Shown: one piece after another, positions 8,479-17,874 of the stretch | How positions within the stretch are numbered: position 1 is the stretch's first letter | How the letters are laid out: each line of letters opens with the position of its first letter | From: Streptomyces shenzhenensis | Lineage (GTDB): Bacteria; Actinomycetota; Actinomycetes; Streptomycetales; Streptomycetaceae | Assembly: GCF_003688995.1 (NCBI RefSeq) | Contig: NZ_PENI01000002.1 | Location: 519,442 to 583,441 of the forward strand | Reading direction: 5' to 3' | DNA length: 64,000 nt | Notes under the pieces: generated by a model | Database searches by the model: none | Told to the model about the DNA's origin: nothing | The model's input: only the letters and a program-made list of their open reading frames with translations | Position numbers and translations under genes: made by a program

Positions 8479-8552
8479 ATCAATCTCAGACTCTCGCTCC
8501 AGACTCAGCATTCGCCGTCGATCGCCGGATCGACCGGGCCCAGGCCCCAGGG

Positions 8553-8621
8553 CGTCGAGATGCCGGTTCAAGTCCGGTCCGCACAGCTCGATGTGCGGTG
8601 GTCCAAAGGCAGGACGCGACG
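8553..8621 (+). ncRNA. permuted tRNA-like module 2
   Basis: Same order as module 1. CGTCG (8553-8557) pairs with CGACG (8617-8621). The T arm is GCCGG-TTCAAGT-CCGGT (8562-8578). The acceptor is CCGCACA (8579-8585) with TGTGCGG (8592-8598), 7 of 7 pairs, capped by only GCTCGA. After T-G comes the D arm GTCC-AAAGGCA-GGAC (8601-8615). An outer stem CCCAGG (8546-8551) with CCTGGG (8635-8640) encloses the module with an asymmetric internal loop. The 6-nt cap leaves no room for a CCA end, so this is a tRNA mimic, not a tRNA precursor. Confidence 0.75.
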
Positions 8622-8681
8622 ACATGACAACTGACCTGGGTTCTCAAGCGTGCCGGCGTGTGATTGTGGACGGCATCTCAA

Positions 8682-8712
8682 GGGCCCGGGGGCAGGCTAC
8701 GCCCCCGGGCCC
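8682..8712 (+). terminator. strong hairpin terminator after the tRNA-like RNA
   Basis: A perfect 12-bp G/C stem (8682-8693 with 8701-8712) around the loop AGGCTAC. There is no T-tract, as is common in Streptomyces. It would end transcription of the 7577 gene and the RNA modules. Confidence 0.75.
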
Positions 8713-8796
8713 GCTCCCGTCCGGCCCGACGACCCGGCCCGGACCGCGGCCGGCCACGCCGCTTCGCTCATGAAGAAGGCCCCTCCCCGGACCGTT

Positions 8797-8813
8797 GCGT
8801 TCATAAAGAACGC
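8797..8813. repeat. inverted repeat within a pair of similar 26-bp segments
   Basis: GCGTTC-ATAAA-GAACGC is a 6-bp inverted repeat. The segment 8793-8818 resembles 8760-8785; both hold TCAT-AAGAA and end in GCCCCTC. It lies 150 nt upstream of the FUSC gene and could be an operator. The rest of 8713-8957 shows nothing else supportable. Confidence 0.35.
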
Positions 8814-8957
8814 CCCTCGCGGGCCGACCGTCACACCGCGGAAACACGACCGCTCCATTCCGTACGGCCCCGCGCCCTACCGTGGACCCACACGCCCACC
8901 AGCCACGGCCGCCGTCGCCCGAAGGCACACCCCGCCCTCGTCCGGACAGGAGCCCCG

Positions 8958-10811
8958 GTGCCTCGTGCCCTCCCCGCCGTCCCGCCCTGGCTCGCCCACG
9001 CCCTCAAAGCCCAGCGCGGGCCCGTGCCCTGGAGCGCCGTCGCGCGCGGGGCGCTCGCCGCGGGCCCGCTGCTGCTCGGCGCCGTCCTCGGCGGCCATGC
9101 CTCCCTCGGTGTCGTCGCCGCCGTCGCCGCCATGCTCGCCGGGGTCAACGACCGGCCGGGCAGCCGGCGGGCGGCGGTCGAACGGCTCGGCGTGCCCGCG
9201 CTCGCCGGGGCGGCCGGGCTGCTGGTCGGGACGTACGCGGGCCGAAACCTCGGCGCCGTCCCGCTGACCCTGCTGCTGACCGGCCTCGGGCTCCTCGCGG
9301 GCGGCATCAGCGCCGTCGGGCCCGTCGCATCCGGCGCCGGCACCCAACTGCTCGTCGCCGCCGCGATCGGGGCCGGCATGCCGCTGCCCGAACCGGGCCC
9401 GCTGTGCGCGCTCGCCTACCTCGCCGGGGCCGGCTGGCTGCTCGCGCTGCGGCTCGCCCTGCCCACGCCCGGCGCGCTCACCGGTGACTACCGGTTCGAC
9501 GGGGAACGGGCGGCGGTGGCCGACGTGTACGACGCCGTCGCCGACCTGCTGGACGCCGTCGGCACCGACGCGGCCACCCCGCGCCGGGCCGCGCTCACCA
9601 CCGCCCTCGACCACGCGCAGGACGCCCTCGCCGGACCCCGGCTGCGCCGGTACGCGAGTTCCGCGGCCGAGCGCCGGCTGCACGCCCAGTACGCCGCCGC
9701 GCTGCCGCTCGCCGAGGCCGCGACCGCGCTCGCCTGGGCCGGGGAGACGGTGTCCGGCAGGGCCGCCGAAGGGCCCCGCAGGCTCGCCGCCGCCGTCCGC
9801 GGCAACCGCCCCACCGGCCCGCTGCCCGCGCCCAGCCGCTCCGCCCCGGCCCTGCGCGCCCTCGACGACGCCCTCCTGCACGCCGCCGACGCCTTCGACC
9901 GGGGCAAGAGCGGCGAGCTGCACCCCCGCAGGCGGCGGACGCGGGGTGCGCTCCGCACGGCGCTGGGCACCGGCGGACGGGAGTACGCACTGCGCGTCGC
10001 CCTGTGCTTCGGGGCGAGCGCGGCCATCGCCCAGGCCCTGCACCACGCCCGCTGGTACGGGCAGCACCAGCACTGGTACTGGCTGCCCGCCACCGCCGTC
10101 TTCCTCGTCAAGCCCGACCTCGGGCCGCTGGCCTCGCGCGTGCTGTGCCGGGCCGCCGGTACCGTCCTCGGCGCCCTCGTCTTCGCCGGACTCGCCGCCG
10201 TACTGCCCCGGCCCGCGGGGCTCGTCGCGCTGGTCGCCGTCAGCGGGGCGCTCATCCCGGTCGCCACCCGGCACTTCGCCGCGCAGACCGCCGTCGTCAC
10301 CGTGCTCGTGCTCGCCCTCGTCATGGTCGGCGGGGAGCCGCAGGCCGCCGTGAGCCGGATCGGCGAGACGCTGCTGGCCTGCGCGCTCGTACTGGTCGTC
10401 GGGCATCTGCCGATGCCGGGGGAGCGGGGCGCGGGCGTCCGGGCCCGGCTCGCCACGGCCCGGGGCGCCGCGCATGCCTATCTCGGCCACGTCCTCGTGG
10501 GGTCCGTGGACCGGGCCGAGCGGTGGGCGCTGCGCCGCGAGGCCTACCGCACCCTCGCCGCGGCCCGTACCGCCATCGCCCTGGCCGCCGCCGAACTGCC
10601 CGCCCTCGCCCGGCACACCGAGGGCACGGACGCCGTGGCGGCCGTCCTCGAACGGCTCGTCGACACGACCACGGCCTGTGCCGTGCACCTCGACGACACC
10701 GGGCGGCTCAGCCCGCGCCACATCGAGCGGCTCGAAGAACTGCTCGCGGAACTGGACGGCGGCAGGCCGCGACTCGGGGCGACGGCCCCGGAGCTGCCAC
10801 TCGCCGGCTGA
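8958..10811 (+). CDS. FUSC family membrane protein
   Basis: A 617-residue protein of the fusaric-acid-resistance/aromatic-acid-exporter type. An N-terminal block of hydrophobic helices (about residues 20-165) contains AARGALAAGPLLLGAVLGGH-like segments. A soluble region follows, then a second membrane block (about 330-460) containing QHWYWLPATAVFLVKPDLGP and ARHFAAQTAV-like helices. The C-terminal 130 residues are helical and soluble. Such proteins are thought to export aromatic acids or similar compounds. The GTG at 8958 follows GGACAGGAGC; the frame stays open further upstream, but through the RNA and terminator. A hairpin follows the stop. Confidence 0.8.
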   Translation: MPRALPAVPPWLAHALKAQRGPVPWSAVARGALAAGPLLLGAVLGGHASLGVVAAVAAMLAGVNDRPGSRRAAVERLGVPALAGAAGLLVGTYAGRNLGAVPLTLLLTGLGLLAGGISAVGPVASGAGTQLLVAAAIGAGMPLPEPGPLCALAYLAGAGWLLALRLALPTPGALTGDYRFDGERAAVADVYDAVADLLDAVGTDAATPRRAALTTALDHAQDALAGPRLRRYASSAAERRLHAQYAAALPLAEAATALAWAGETVSGRAAEGPRRLAAAVRGNRPTGPLPAPSRSAPALRALDDALLHAADAFDRGKSGELHPRRRRTRGALRTALGTGGREYALRVALCFGASAAIAQALHHARWYGQHQHWYWLPATAVFLVKPDLGPLASRVLCRAAGTVLGALVFAGLAAVLPRPAGLVALVAVSGALIPVATRHFAAQTAVVTVLVLALVMVGGEPQAAVSRIGETLLACALVLVVGHLPMPGERGAGVRARLATARGAAHAYLGHVLVGSVDRAERWALRREAYRTLAAARTAIALAAAELPALARHTEGTDAVAAVLERLVDTTTACAVHLDDTGRLSPRHIERLEELLAELDGGRPRLGATAPELPLAG

Positions 10812-10821
10812 CCACCGCACC

Positions 10822-10844
10822 CCGCCGGCCGGCCGTGCCGGCGG
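10822..10844 (+). terminator. hairpin after the FUSC gene
   Basis: CCGCCGGC (10822-10829) pairs perfectly with GCCGGCGG (10837-10844) across a 7-nt loop, 11 nt after the stop codon. Confidence 0.5.
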
Positions 10845-10985
10845 CACCGCGGCCCCTCGCGCCCGGCCGGACCCTCGATGTCCCTCCATGGCAAAGGAGT
10901 TGACGGCCCGTCCGCCCGCGCTCGTCGGCCGCGGACACGGCCGCCGTATCCAGGAGTACGGCACCTGAGCACCCCGTTTTCTTTC

Positions 10986-10991
10986 TAGGCT
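10986..10991 (+). promoter_or_regulatory. -10 box of the P450 gene, leaderless arrangement
   Basis: TAGGCT lies 7 nt before the ATG at 10999, preceded by a T-rich stretch (GTTTTCTTTC). No Shine-Dalgarno sequence is present. Confidence 0.5.
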
Positions 10992-10998
10992 GTGCCGC

Positions 10999-12165
10999 AT
11001 GGATCTCGCGGACGGCCTCCTCGACCACCCGTACGACGTGTACCGGCGGCTGCGCGACAGCGCGCCGGTCCACCGCATCACCGGGCCCGACGGCACCCCC
11101 GCCTGGCTCGTCACCCGCTACGACGACGTGCGCGACGCCCTCGCCGACCCCCGGCTCTCGCTCGACAAACGGCACGCCACGGCGGGCACCTACAAGGGGT
11201 TCTCGCTGCCGCCCGCGCTCGACGCCAACCTCCTCAACATGGACCCGCCCGACCACACGCGCGTGCGCCGCCTGGTCGGCCGGGCCTTCACACCGCGCCG
11301 CGTCCAGGGGCTGCGCGCGCCGATCCGGCGCACCGCCGACGCGCTGCTCGACGCGCTCGGCCCGCACGGCAGCGCCGACCTCGTCGCCGCCTACGCCGCA
11401 CCTCTGCCGATCACCGTCATCTGCGACCTGCTCGGCATCCCGGACCGGCACCGGCTCGACTTCAGGGTCTGGACGGACAGCCTCGTCGCGCCCGACCCGG
11501 CACGGCCCGAGGCCGGCAAGGAGGCGGTGGTGGCGTTGCTGGAGTACTTCACCCGGCTGCTCCGCGACAAGCGCGCCGAACCGGACGACGACCTGCTCTC
11601 CGACCTGATCGCGGTGCGTGACGACGGCGACCGGCTGAGCGAGGACGAACTGATGTCCCTCGCCTTCCTCATCCTGTTCGCCGGGTACGAGAACGCGATG
11701 CAGCTCATCGGCAACTCGGTGCTCGCCCTGCTCAGCCACCCCGACCAGCTCGCCGCGCTGCGCCGGGACCCCGGCCTGCTGCCCGGCGCCGTCGAGGAGT
11801 TCGCCCGCTACGAGGGACCCGCGCTGCTCGCCATCCGGCGCTTCCCGGTCGAGGACGTGACGATCGGCGGGGTGACCGTGCCGGCGGGCGAGACGGTCTG
11901 GGTGTCGCCGGCCGCCGCCAACCGGGACCCCGCCCGCTTCCCCGACCCCGACCGCCTCGACCTCGGCCGCGACGCCGGCGGACATCTCACCCTCGGCCAC
12001 GGCATCCACTACTGCCTCGGCGCGCCGCTGGCCCGCGCGGAGACCGAGATCGCCCTGGCCGCGCTGCTGGAGCGGTTCCCCGATCTGGCGCTCGGCGAAG
12101 GCGCGTTGCGGTGGCGCAGGTCGCTGCGCGCACGGGGGCTGGTCGCGCTGCCCGTGACCTACTGA
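10999..12165 (+). CDS. cytochrome P450
   Basis: A 388-residue soluble heme monooxygenase, near the usual 400 of bacterial P450s. The heme-binding loop LTLGHGIHYCLGAPLARAE places the thiolate Cys near residue 339. The K-helix ExxR is in AVEEFARYEGP. The I-helix reads LFAGYENAMQL (about 227-237), where the acid-alcohol pair is E-N and not the usual E/D-T. HTRVRRLVGRAFTPRRV near residue 86 is the C-helix heme-propionate region. Family placement near CYP107/105 is likely but the substrate is unknown. No ferredoxin gene lies nearby, so electrons must come from elsewhere. Confidence 0.92.
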   Translation: MDLADGLLDHPYDVYRRLRDSAPVHRITGPDGTPAWLVTRYDDVRDALADPRLSLDKRHATAGTYKGFSLPPALDANLLNMDPPDHTRVRRLVGRAFTPRRVQGLRAPIRRTADALLDALGPHGSADLVAAYAAPLPITVICDLLGIPDRHRLDFRVWTDSLVAPDPARPEAGKEAVVALLEYFTRLLRDKRAEPDDDLLSDLIAVRDDGDRLSEDELMSLAFLILFAGYENAMQLIGNSVLALLSHPDQLAALRRDPGLLPGAVEEFARYEGPALLAIRRFPVEDVTIGGVTVPAGETVWVSPAAANRDPARFPDPDRLDLGRDAGGHLTLGHGIHYCLGAPLARAETEIALAALLERFPDLALGEGALRWRRSLRARGLVALPVTY

Positions 12166-12278
12166 TACCGGCGCCGGCGCCGAGTGGTGGAAAATACTCC
12201 CGGCGCGGCGATGAGTTCCGCCTCGCCCGCCGGTCACCACCCACAACACAGCGTCGTGACCTGGTACAGGAGGGATCC

Positions 12279-12923
12279 ATGCGGTTACCGGAGATCGTCT
12301 CGCGCGAGCAGTGGCACGCGGCGCGGGCGGAGTTGCTCGCCAAGGAGGAGGCGGTCGGGCGCGCACGCGACGTGCTCAACGCGGAGCGGCGCCGGCTGCC
12401 CGTGGTCGAGATCGGCACGCAGTACGTCTTCGAGGGCGGCGACGGCAAGTCGACGCTGCTCGACCTCTTCGCGGGACGGCGCCAACTCGTCGTCTACCAC
12501 TTCATGTTCGCGCCCGAATGGGACACGGGCTGCCCCCACTGCTCCGCGTTCCTGGACCAGATCGGGCACTTGGCGCACCTCCACGCGCGCGGCACGACGT
12601 TCGCGGCCGTCTCCCGGGCGCCGTTCACCCGGATCCTGCCGTTCAAGGCGCGGATGGGCTGGACGCTGCCCTGGGTCTCGTCGTACGACAGCGACTTCAA
12701 CCGGGACTTCGAGGTGACCCTCGAACGGGACGGCGAGCTCGTCGAACGGCCCGGGATCAGCTGCTTCCTGCGCGAGCACGACCGGGTCTTCCACACCTAC
12801 TCGGCCCACGAGGACGGGCTGGACGGGCTCGGCTCCATCCCCAGCCTGCTGGACCTGACGGCGCTCGGCCGCACCCCCGAGGGCAGTGACCGCGTCCGCT
12901 ATCACGACGAGTACGACTACTGA
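12279..12923 (+). CDS. DUF899 thioredoxin-like protein
   Basis: A 214-residue soluble protein of the DUF899 type, a thioredoxin-fold family of uncertain function. Typical segments are EKEE-like AELLAKEEAVGRARDVLNAE, RRRLPVVEI, LVVYHFMFAPEWDTGCPHCS (CPHC at about 87-90, the thioredoxin-like motif), DQIGHLAHLHARGTTFAAVS and the conserved end YHDEYDY. The CPHC pair suggests redox chemistry. The start ATG follows CAGGAGGGATCC. Monocistronic. Confidence 0.85.
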   Translation: MRLPEIVSREQWHAARAELLAKEEAVGRARDVLNAERRRLPVVEIGTQYVFEGGDGKSTLLDLFAGRRQLVVYHFMFAPEWDTGCPHCSAFLDQIGHLAHLHARGTTFAAVSRAPFTRILPFKARMGWTLPWVSSYDSDFNRDFEVTLERDGELVERPGISCFLREHDRVFHTYSAHEDGLDGLGSIPSLLDLTALGRTPEGSDRVRYHDEYDY

Positions 12924-12997
12924 CACGGAAGTGCGCGAACCGCGGGCCGCACGGATCATGGCCGGCGCGAGGAGTTCGCGCACGCGCGACGGCGAGC

Positions 12998-13099
12998 GCA
13001 CCGAGTGACCCGGCGCACCGAGTGACCCGGCGCACCGAGTGACCCGGCGCACCGAGTGGCACGGTGCACCGAGTGGCACGGTGCACCGAGTGGCACGGT
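12998..13099. repeat. array of six 17-bp tandem repeats
   Basis: Six perfect-length 17-bp units begin at 12998, 13015, 13032, 13049, 13066 and 13083. All share GCACCGAGTG. The first three continue GACCCGGC or nearly so, the last three GGCACGGT: two homogeneous halves of a split array. Each unit holds the near-palindrome CAC-CGA-GTG. The array lies between the convergent ends of the DUF899 and ABC-exporter genes. Confidence 0.9.
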
Positions 13100-13118
13100 G
13101 GCGTCGGACCGAGGCGGC

Positions 13119-15062
<1,944 letters not shown>

Positions 15063-15349
15063 TGCCGACCTCCCCCGACATGGACGGACGGCCACTATCG
15101 CGGGACCGCCCGCCGCGGGGCAGAGCGCGAACGGAGGGACAGGAAGCACGGGGGCGTACGGCACCGGGGCCACACCGGGATCCGTGCCTCGCGCCCCGGG
15201 GCGGACCGGCACACGTCGAGCCGACCTGGTGCGCGGATTCTGGTGGGAGTGGTGTGTGGCGTGCGGTCAGTCCGGCCGGGTGCGCGGTGTCCGATCACCC
15301 TGGCGTCCAGGTGCCGCTGCTCGACCGCCTCGGTGAGGTGGCGGGACGC

Positions 15350-15784
15350 CTACGCGCTGAGCTGCCGGGACCAGTCCGGTGTGGTTCCCGTCACCCGGCA
15401 CAGGGCCAGATAGAGCGGAATCGGCGGGGTGTACGGAACCGTGCCGTCCGGCCGGTGGATGAGCCGGGAGACGGCGGGCAGCCGGGCGCCGGGCGCGTAG
15501 TGCGCCGGGGCCGGCCAGGGGAGCGCGTAGTCAGAGTCCGACGGGACGATCCACCACCAGTGCGACCCGTCGGCGTACACGCACCCCACGCGCGGCAGCC
15601 GGGGGACGACGAGCGGACCGAAGCGGGCGGGCACCGCGACGGCGTCGCAGCCCAGCGGTGTCGTCATGCCCTCGGGAAGCGAGAGCCGTCCGGTCGCGCC
15701 GGGCGAACGCTGCGCGCGCCGCAGCCGCACCAGGGTGTCGAGCCCGAGCACCGGACTGGAATGGGGGGCGCCGCTCACAGCCAT
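15350..15784 (-). CDS. conserved hypothetical protein of the XRE/HATPase cluster
   Basis: A 144-residue soluble protein with GCVYADGSHWWWIVPSDSDYALPWP in its middle and RLIHRPDGTVPYTPPIPLYL near the end. I do not recognise a domain. Its ATG overlaps the last 10 bases of the HATPase gene, so the two are translationally coupled. The Trp-rich segment and the coupling suggest it acts with the kinase-like protein. Confidence 0.6.
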   Translation of the reverse strand: MAVSGAPHSSPVLGLDTLVRLRRAQRSPGATGRLSLPEGMTTPLGCDAVAVPARFGPLVVPRLPRVGCVYADGSHWWWIVPSDSDYALPWPAPAHYAPGARLPAVSRLIHRPDGTVPYTPPIPLYLALCRVTGTTPDWSRQLSA

Positions 15785-16425
15785 TCAGGCCTCACAGACT
15801 GCCGTGTCTCCGTCTCGGACGTCCTGCGGTACTGCTTCTGCACCCGCTCCTCCTCGCCGGTACCCCGGCCGGGGCCGGGCGTGGGGCGGGTGCCCCAGCC
15901 CAGGTCGTTGCGCGGTTCGACGGCGTCCCGGGCGGCATCGGCCCGGCTCGGCAGCTCGGCCCAGACCAGCAGGCCCGGCCCGTTCTCCTGGGCGCCCCAG
16001 GCCCGGCACATGGCGTCCACGAGGAGCAATCCCCTCCCGTGCTCCTCCTCGGCCCGCCGCGGGGACGGGTGGGGTTCACCCGGCGCGCATCCCTCGTCAC
16101 GTACGGCTATTCGCAGCACGTCGTCGTGGTCGTGCAGCTCGCACACCACCCGGCGGCTGGCCGTGTGCACGATCGCGTTGGTGACCAGCTCGGATATGAC
16201 CAGGGCCGCGGTGTCGCAGGTGTCCGCGCACACCGACCACCCGGACAGCCGAGCCCGCGTCAGGCGTCTCGCCTGGGCGGGTGAGCCCGGATGTGCGGCC
16301 AGCTCGAACCGGAACCGACGCTCGGCAGCGGCCTGACCTGCGGCTGCTCCCGCGGCAGCACCGAGACCTGGCCGGTCTGCGGCGGCTTCTGTTCCTAAGG
16401 GCGCGGACGGAATCACGCTTGCCAC
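15775..16425 (-). CDS. anti-sigma-like ATP-binding protein (HATPase_c)
   Basis: A 216-residue protein of the RsbW/SpoIIAB-like histidine-kinase ATPase group. The N-box is ALVISELVTNAIVHTA, followed by LRIAVRDEG (G1) and HGRGLLLVDAMCRAWG (G2). There is no sensor or phospho-acceptor domain. In Streptomyces such proteins occur beside XRE regulators and DUF397 proteins and may bind sigma factors or antagonists. The GTG at 16425 is taken as start; a TTG at 16452 is also in frame. The divergent XRE gene lies 222 nt away across two inverted repeats. Confidence 0.82.
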   Translation of the reverse strand: MASVIPSAPLGTEAAADRPGLGAAAGAAAGQAAAERRFRFELAAHPGSPAQARRLTRARLSGWSVCADTCDTAALVISELVTNAIVHTASRRVVCELHDHDDVLRIAVRDEGCAPGEPHPSPRRAEEEHGRGLLLVDAMCRAWGAQENGPGLLVWAELPSRADAARDAVEPRNDLGWGTRPTPGPGRGTGEEERVQKQYRRTSETETRQSVRPEWL

Positions 16426-16441
16426 TATCGCCCCGCCGTGA

Positions 16442-16477
16442 ACACTTGGCAAGTGTCACTCTGAAAATTGCAGAGTG
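16442..16477. promoter_or_regulatory. two adjacent inverted repeats, probable XRE operator
   Basis: ACACTTG-G-CAAGTGT (16442-16456) is directly followed by CACTCTG-AAAATTG-CAGAGTG (16457-16477), both perfect. They sit between the divergent HATPase and XRE genes. The AT-rich centre stands out in this GC-rich DNA. Their position over the HATPase start fits autoregulation by the XRE protein. Confidence 0.55.
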
Positions 16478-16647
16478 CTGTGTGACTCGGTCGAGGGCCA
16501 TGGCACACTGCTCGGAACAGCACGTCCGGCGGCGCCAGTTCGAATCACCGGCGATCCAGCGGATCACCGATGACTTCTTCGACCGGCGCCGCAGGGCTGT
16601 CCGGATTCATGCGTGTTCGAAGCGTGTCTCAGACGTGGAGGTGGAGC

Positions 16648-17508
16648 GTGAGCGAACCGCGGTCCGCGCCGACCGTGGGCCAGGTGGTTCTCGGCCGGCG
16701 CCTGCTGGACCTGCGGGAACGCGCAGGGCTCAAGCGCGAGGAGGCCGCCCGCATCCTCCGCGTGGCCCCCGCCACCGTCCGCCGCATGGAGATGGCCGAG
16801 GTCGCTCTCAAGATCCCGTACCTTCAGCTGCTCCTGAAGGCCTACGGCGTCTCCGACGGCGAGGCCGACCTCTTCGTGCAGCTCGCCGAGGAGGCCAACA
16901 GGCCCGGCTGGTGGCAGCGCTTCCATGACATCCTGCCCGGCTGGTTCTCGATGTACGTCAGCCTCGAAGGCGCGGCCGGCCTGATCCGCTCGTACGAACC
17001 GCACTTCGTGCCCGGCCTGCTGCAGACCGAGGAGTACGCGCGCGGTGTCCTGGAGTCCGGCGCCATCGGACAGGCCCAGCCCGAGGACATCGAGCGCCAT
17101 GTCGCGCTGCGTATGCAGCGCCAGGATCTGCTCACCCGCACCGACGCGCCCCGCTTCTGGGTGGTGATGGATGAAACCGTTCTGCTGCGCCCGGTCGGCG
17201 GTCCCGAGGTGATGCGCGCGCAGGTCGACAAGCTGCTCGAGGCCGCAAAGCTGCCCAATGTGACCCTCCAGATCGCCCCGTTCGCCAGCGGGCCGCATCC
17301 GGGCACGTACGGGCCCTTCGTGCTGTTCCGATTCGCCGTGTCGGAATTGCCGGACATGGTTTACAGCGAGTACCTGACCGGCGCCGTCTACCTGGACGCG
17401 CGCTCAGAGGTGGCGACCCACCTCGAGGTCATGGACCGCATGGCGGCTCAGGCCGCCACGGCACATCGCACCAAGGAGATCCTCCGGGATTTCCGCAAGG
17501 AGTTGTGA
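16648..17508 (+). CDS. XRE family regulator with DUF5753 domain
   Basis: A 286-residue DNA-binding protein. The N-terminal helix-turn-helix spans about residues 14-68 (LGRRLLDLRERAGLKREEAA, ILRVAPATVRRMEMAE). The C-terminal DUF5753 domain has WWQRFHDILPGWFSMYVSLE, FVPGLLQTEEYARGVLE and VTLQIAPFASGPHPG, typical of Streptomyces regulators in this class. The GTG at 16648 follows GGAGGTGGAGC. The DUF397 gene starts immediately at the next base after the stop. The pair plus the divergent HATPase gene form a conserved Streptomyces regulatory module linked to development. Confidence 0.9.
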   Translation: MSEPRSAPTVGQVVLGRRLLDLRERAGLKREEAARILRVAPATVRRMEMAEVALKIPYLQLLLKAYGVSDGEADLFVQLAEEANRPGWWQRFHDILPGWFSMYVSLEGAAGLIRSYEPHFVPGLLQTEEYARGVLESGAIGQAQPEDIERHVALRMQRQDLLTRTDAPRFWVVMDETVLLRPVGGPEVMRAQVDKLLEAAKLPNVTLQIAPFASGPHPGTYGPFVLFRFAVSELPDMVYSEYLTGAVYLDARSEVATHLEVMDRMAAQAATAHRTKEILRDFRKEL

Positions 17509-17784
17509 ATGGAACGCAGCAAGATCCACGCCAAGCCGCTGTTCCGCGCCCAGCGGATCTACAACGGCATGCCCGCGCGCGAGCTGGGCAGCGACGGCTG
17601 GCACAAGCCGTGGAGCGGCGGCAACGGAGGCAACTGTCTGGAGGCCATGAAGCTCGCCGACGGCCGGATAGCCGTCCGTCAGTCGACCGACCCGGACGGG
17701 CCGGCACTGATCTACACCACGGACGAGATGACCGCCTTCATCGAGGGCGCGAAAGCGGGTGAGGCGGACTTCCTGCTGTCCTGA
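17509..17784 (+). CDS. DUF397 protein
   Basis: A 91-residue small acidic protein. DUF397 members usually pair with an upstream XRE-DUF5753 regulator, probably as antagonist or partner. GNGGNCLEAMKLADGRIAVRQSTDPDGPALIYTTDE shows the family pattern C-x-E, then I/V-x-V-R-D/Q-S, then L-x-F/Y. The final residues FIEGAKAGEADFLLS are also typical. It starts at the base after the XRE stop, so translation is coupled. Confidence 0.88.
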   Translation: MERSKIHAKPLFRAQRIYNGMPARELGSDGWHKPWSGGNGGNCLEAMKLADGRIAVRQSTDPDGPALIYTTDEMTAFIEGAKAGEADFLLS

Positions 17785-17874
17785 ATCCGGCTCGTTGATT
17801 TTGTTTCTGACTCGACATCCTAATTTTGGTACTGAATTGATCACTGACCGCGTCCGACGCTTATGGAGTGCCCC

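Larger units (their letters stand above)
8309..8712 (+). ncRNA. structured non-coding region with two permuted tRNA-like modules
   Basis: About 400 nt without a supported gene, from the stop of the 7577 gene to a strong terminator. It begins with a perfect 8-bp hairpin (CCCCGGTC 8327-8334, GACCGGGG 8340-8347). CAAGCT/AGCTTG at 8361-8380 can form a second hairpin. The two tRNA-like modules at 8390-8478 and 8553-8621 are separated by a 7-bp GCCG-loop hairpin (GTCGATC 8517-8523, GATCGAC 8528-8534). The spacing and orientation suggest one RNA or an RNA processed from the 3' UTR. Expression is inferred, not shown. Confidence 0.7.

Noticed and set aside
8390..8621. Ordinary tRNA genes suggested by the T-arm sequences
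   Set aside because: No 5' acceptor and D arm precede either T arm; the matching 5' halves come afterwards. The second module leaves only 6 nt between acceptor strands, so no CCA end fits.
8644..8928. A 94-codon minus-strand frame with the repeat RGVLYERN/RGLLHERS
   Set aside because: It runs through the terminator hairpin and the repeat simply reflects the duplicated DNA segment at 8760-8818.
8877..11114. A 745-codon open frame opposite the FUSC gene
   Set aside because: It is a third-position GC shadow; the plus-strand frame encodes a recognisable membrane protein.
16535..16560. GTTCGAATC resembling a tRNA T loop
   Set aside because: The flanking bases do not pair as a T stem and no acceptor or D arm is present in either order.
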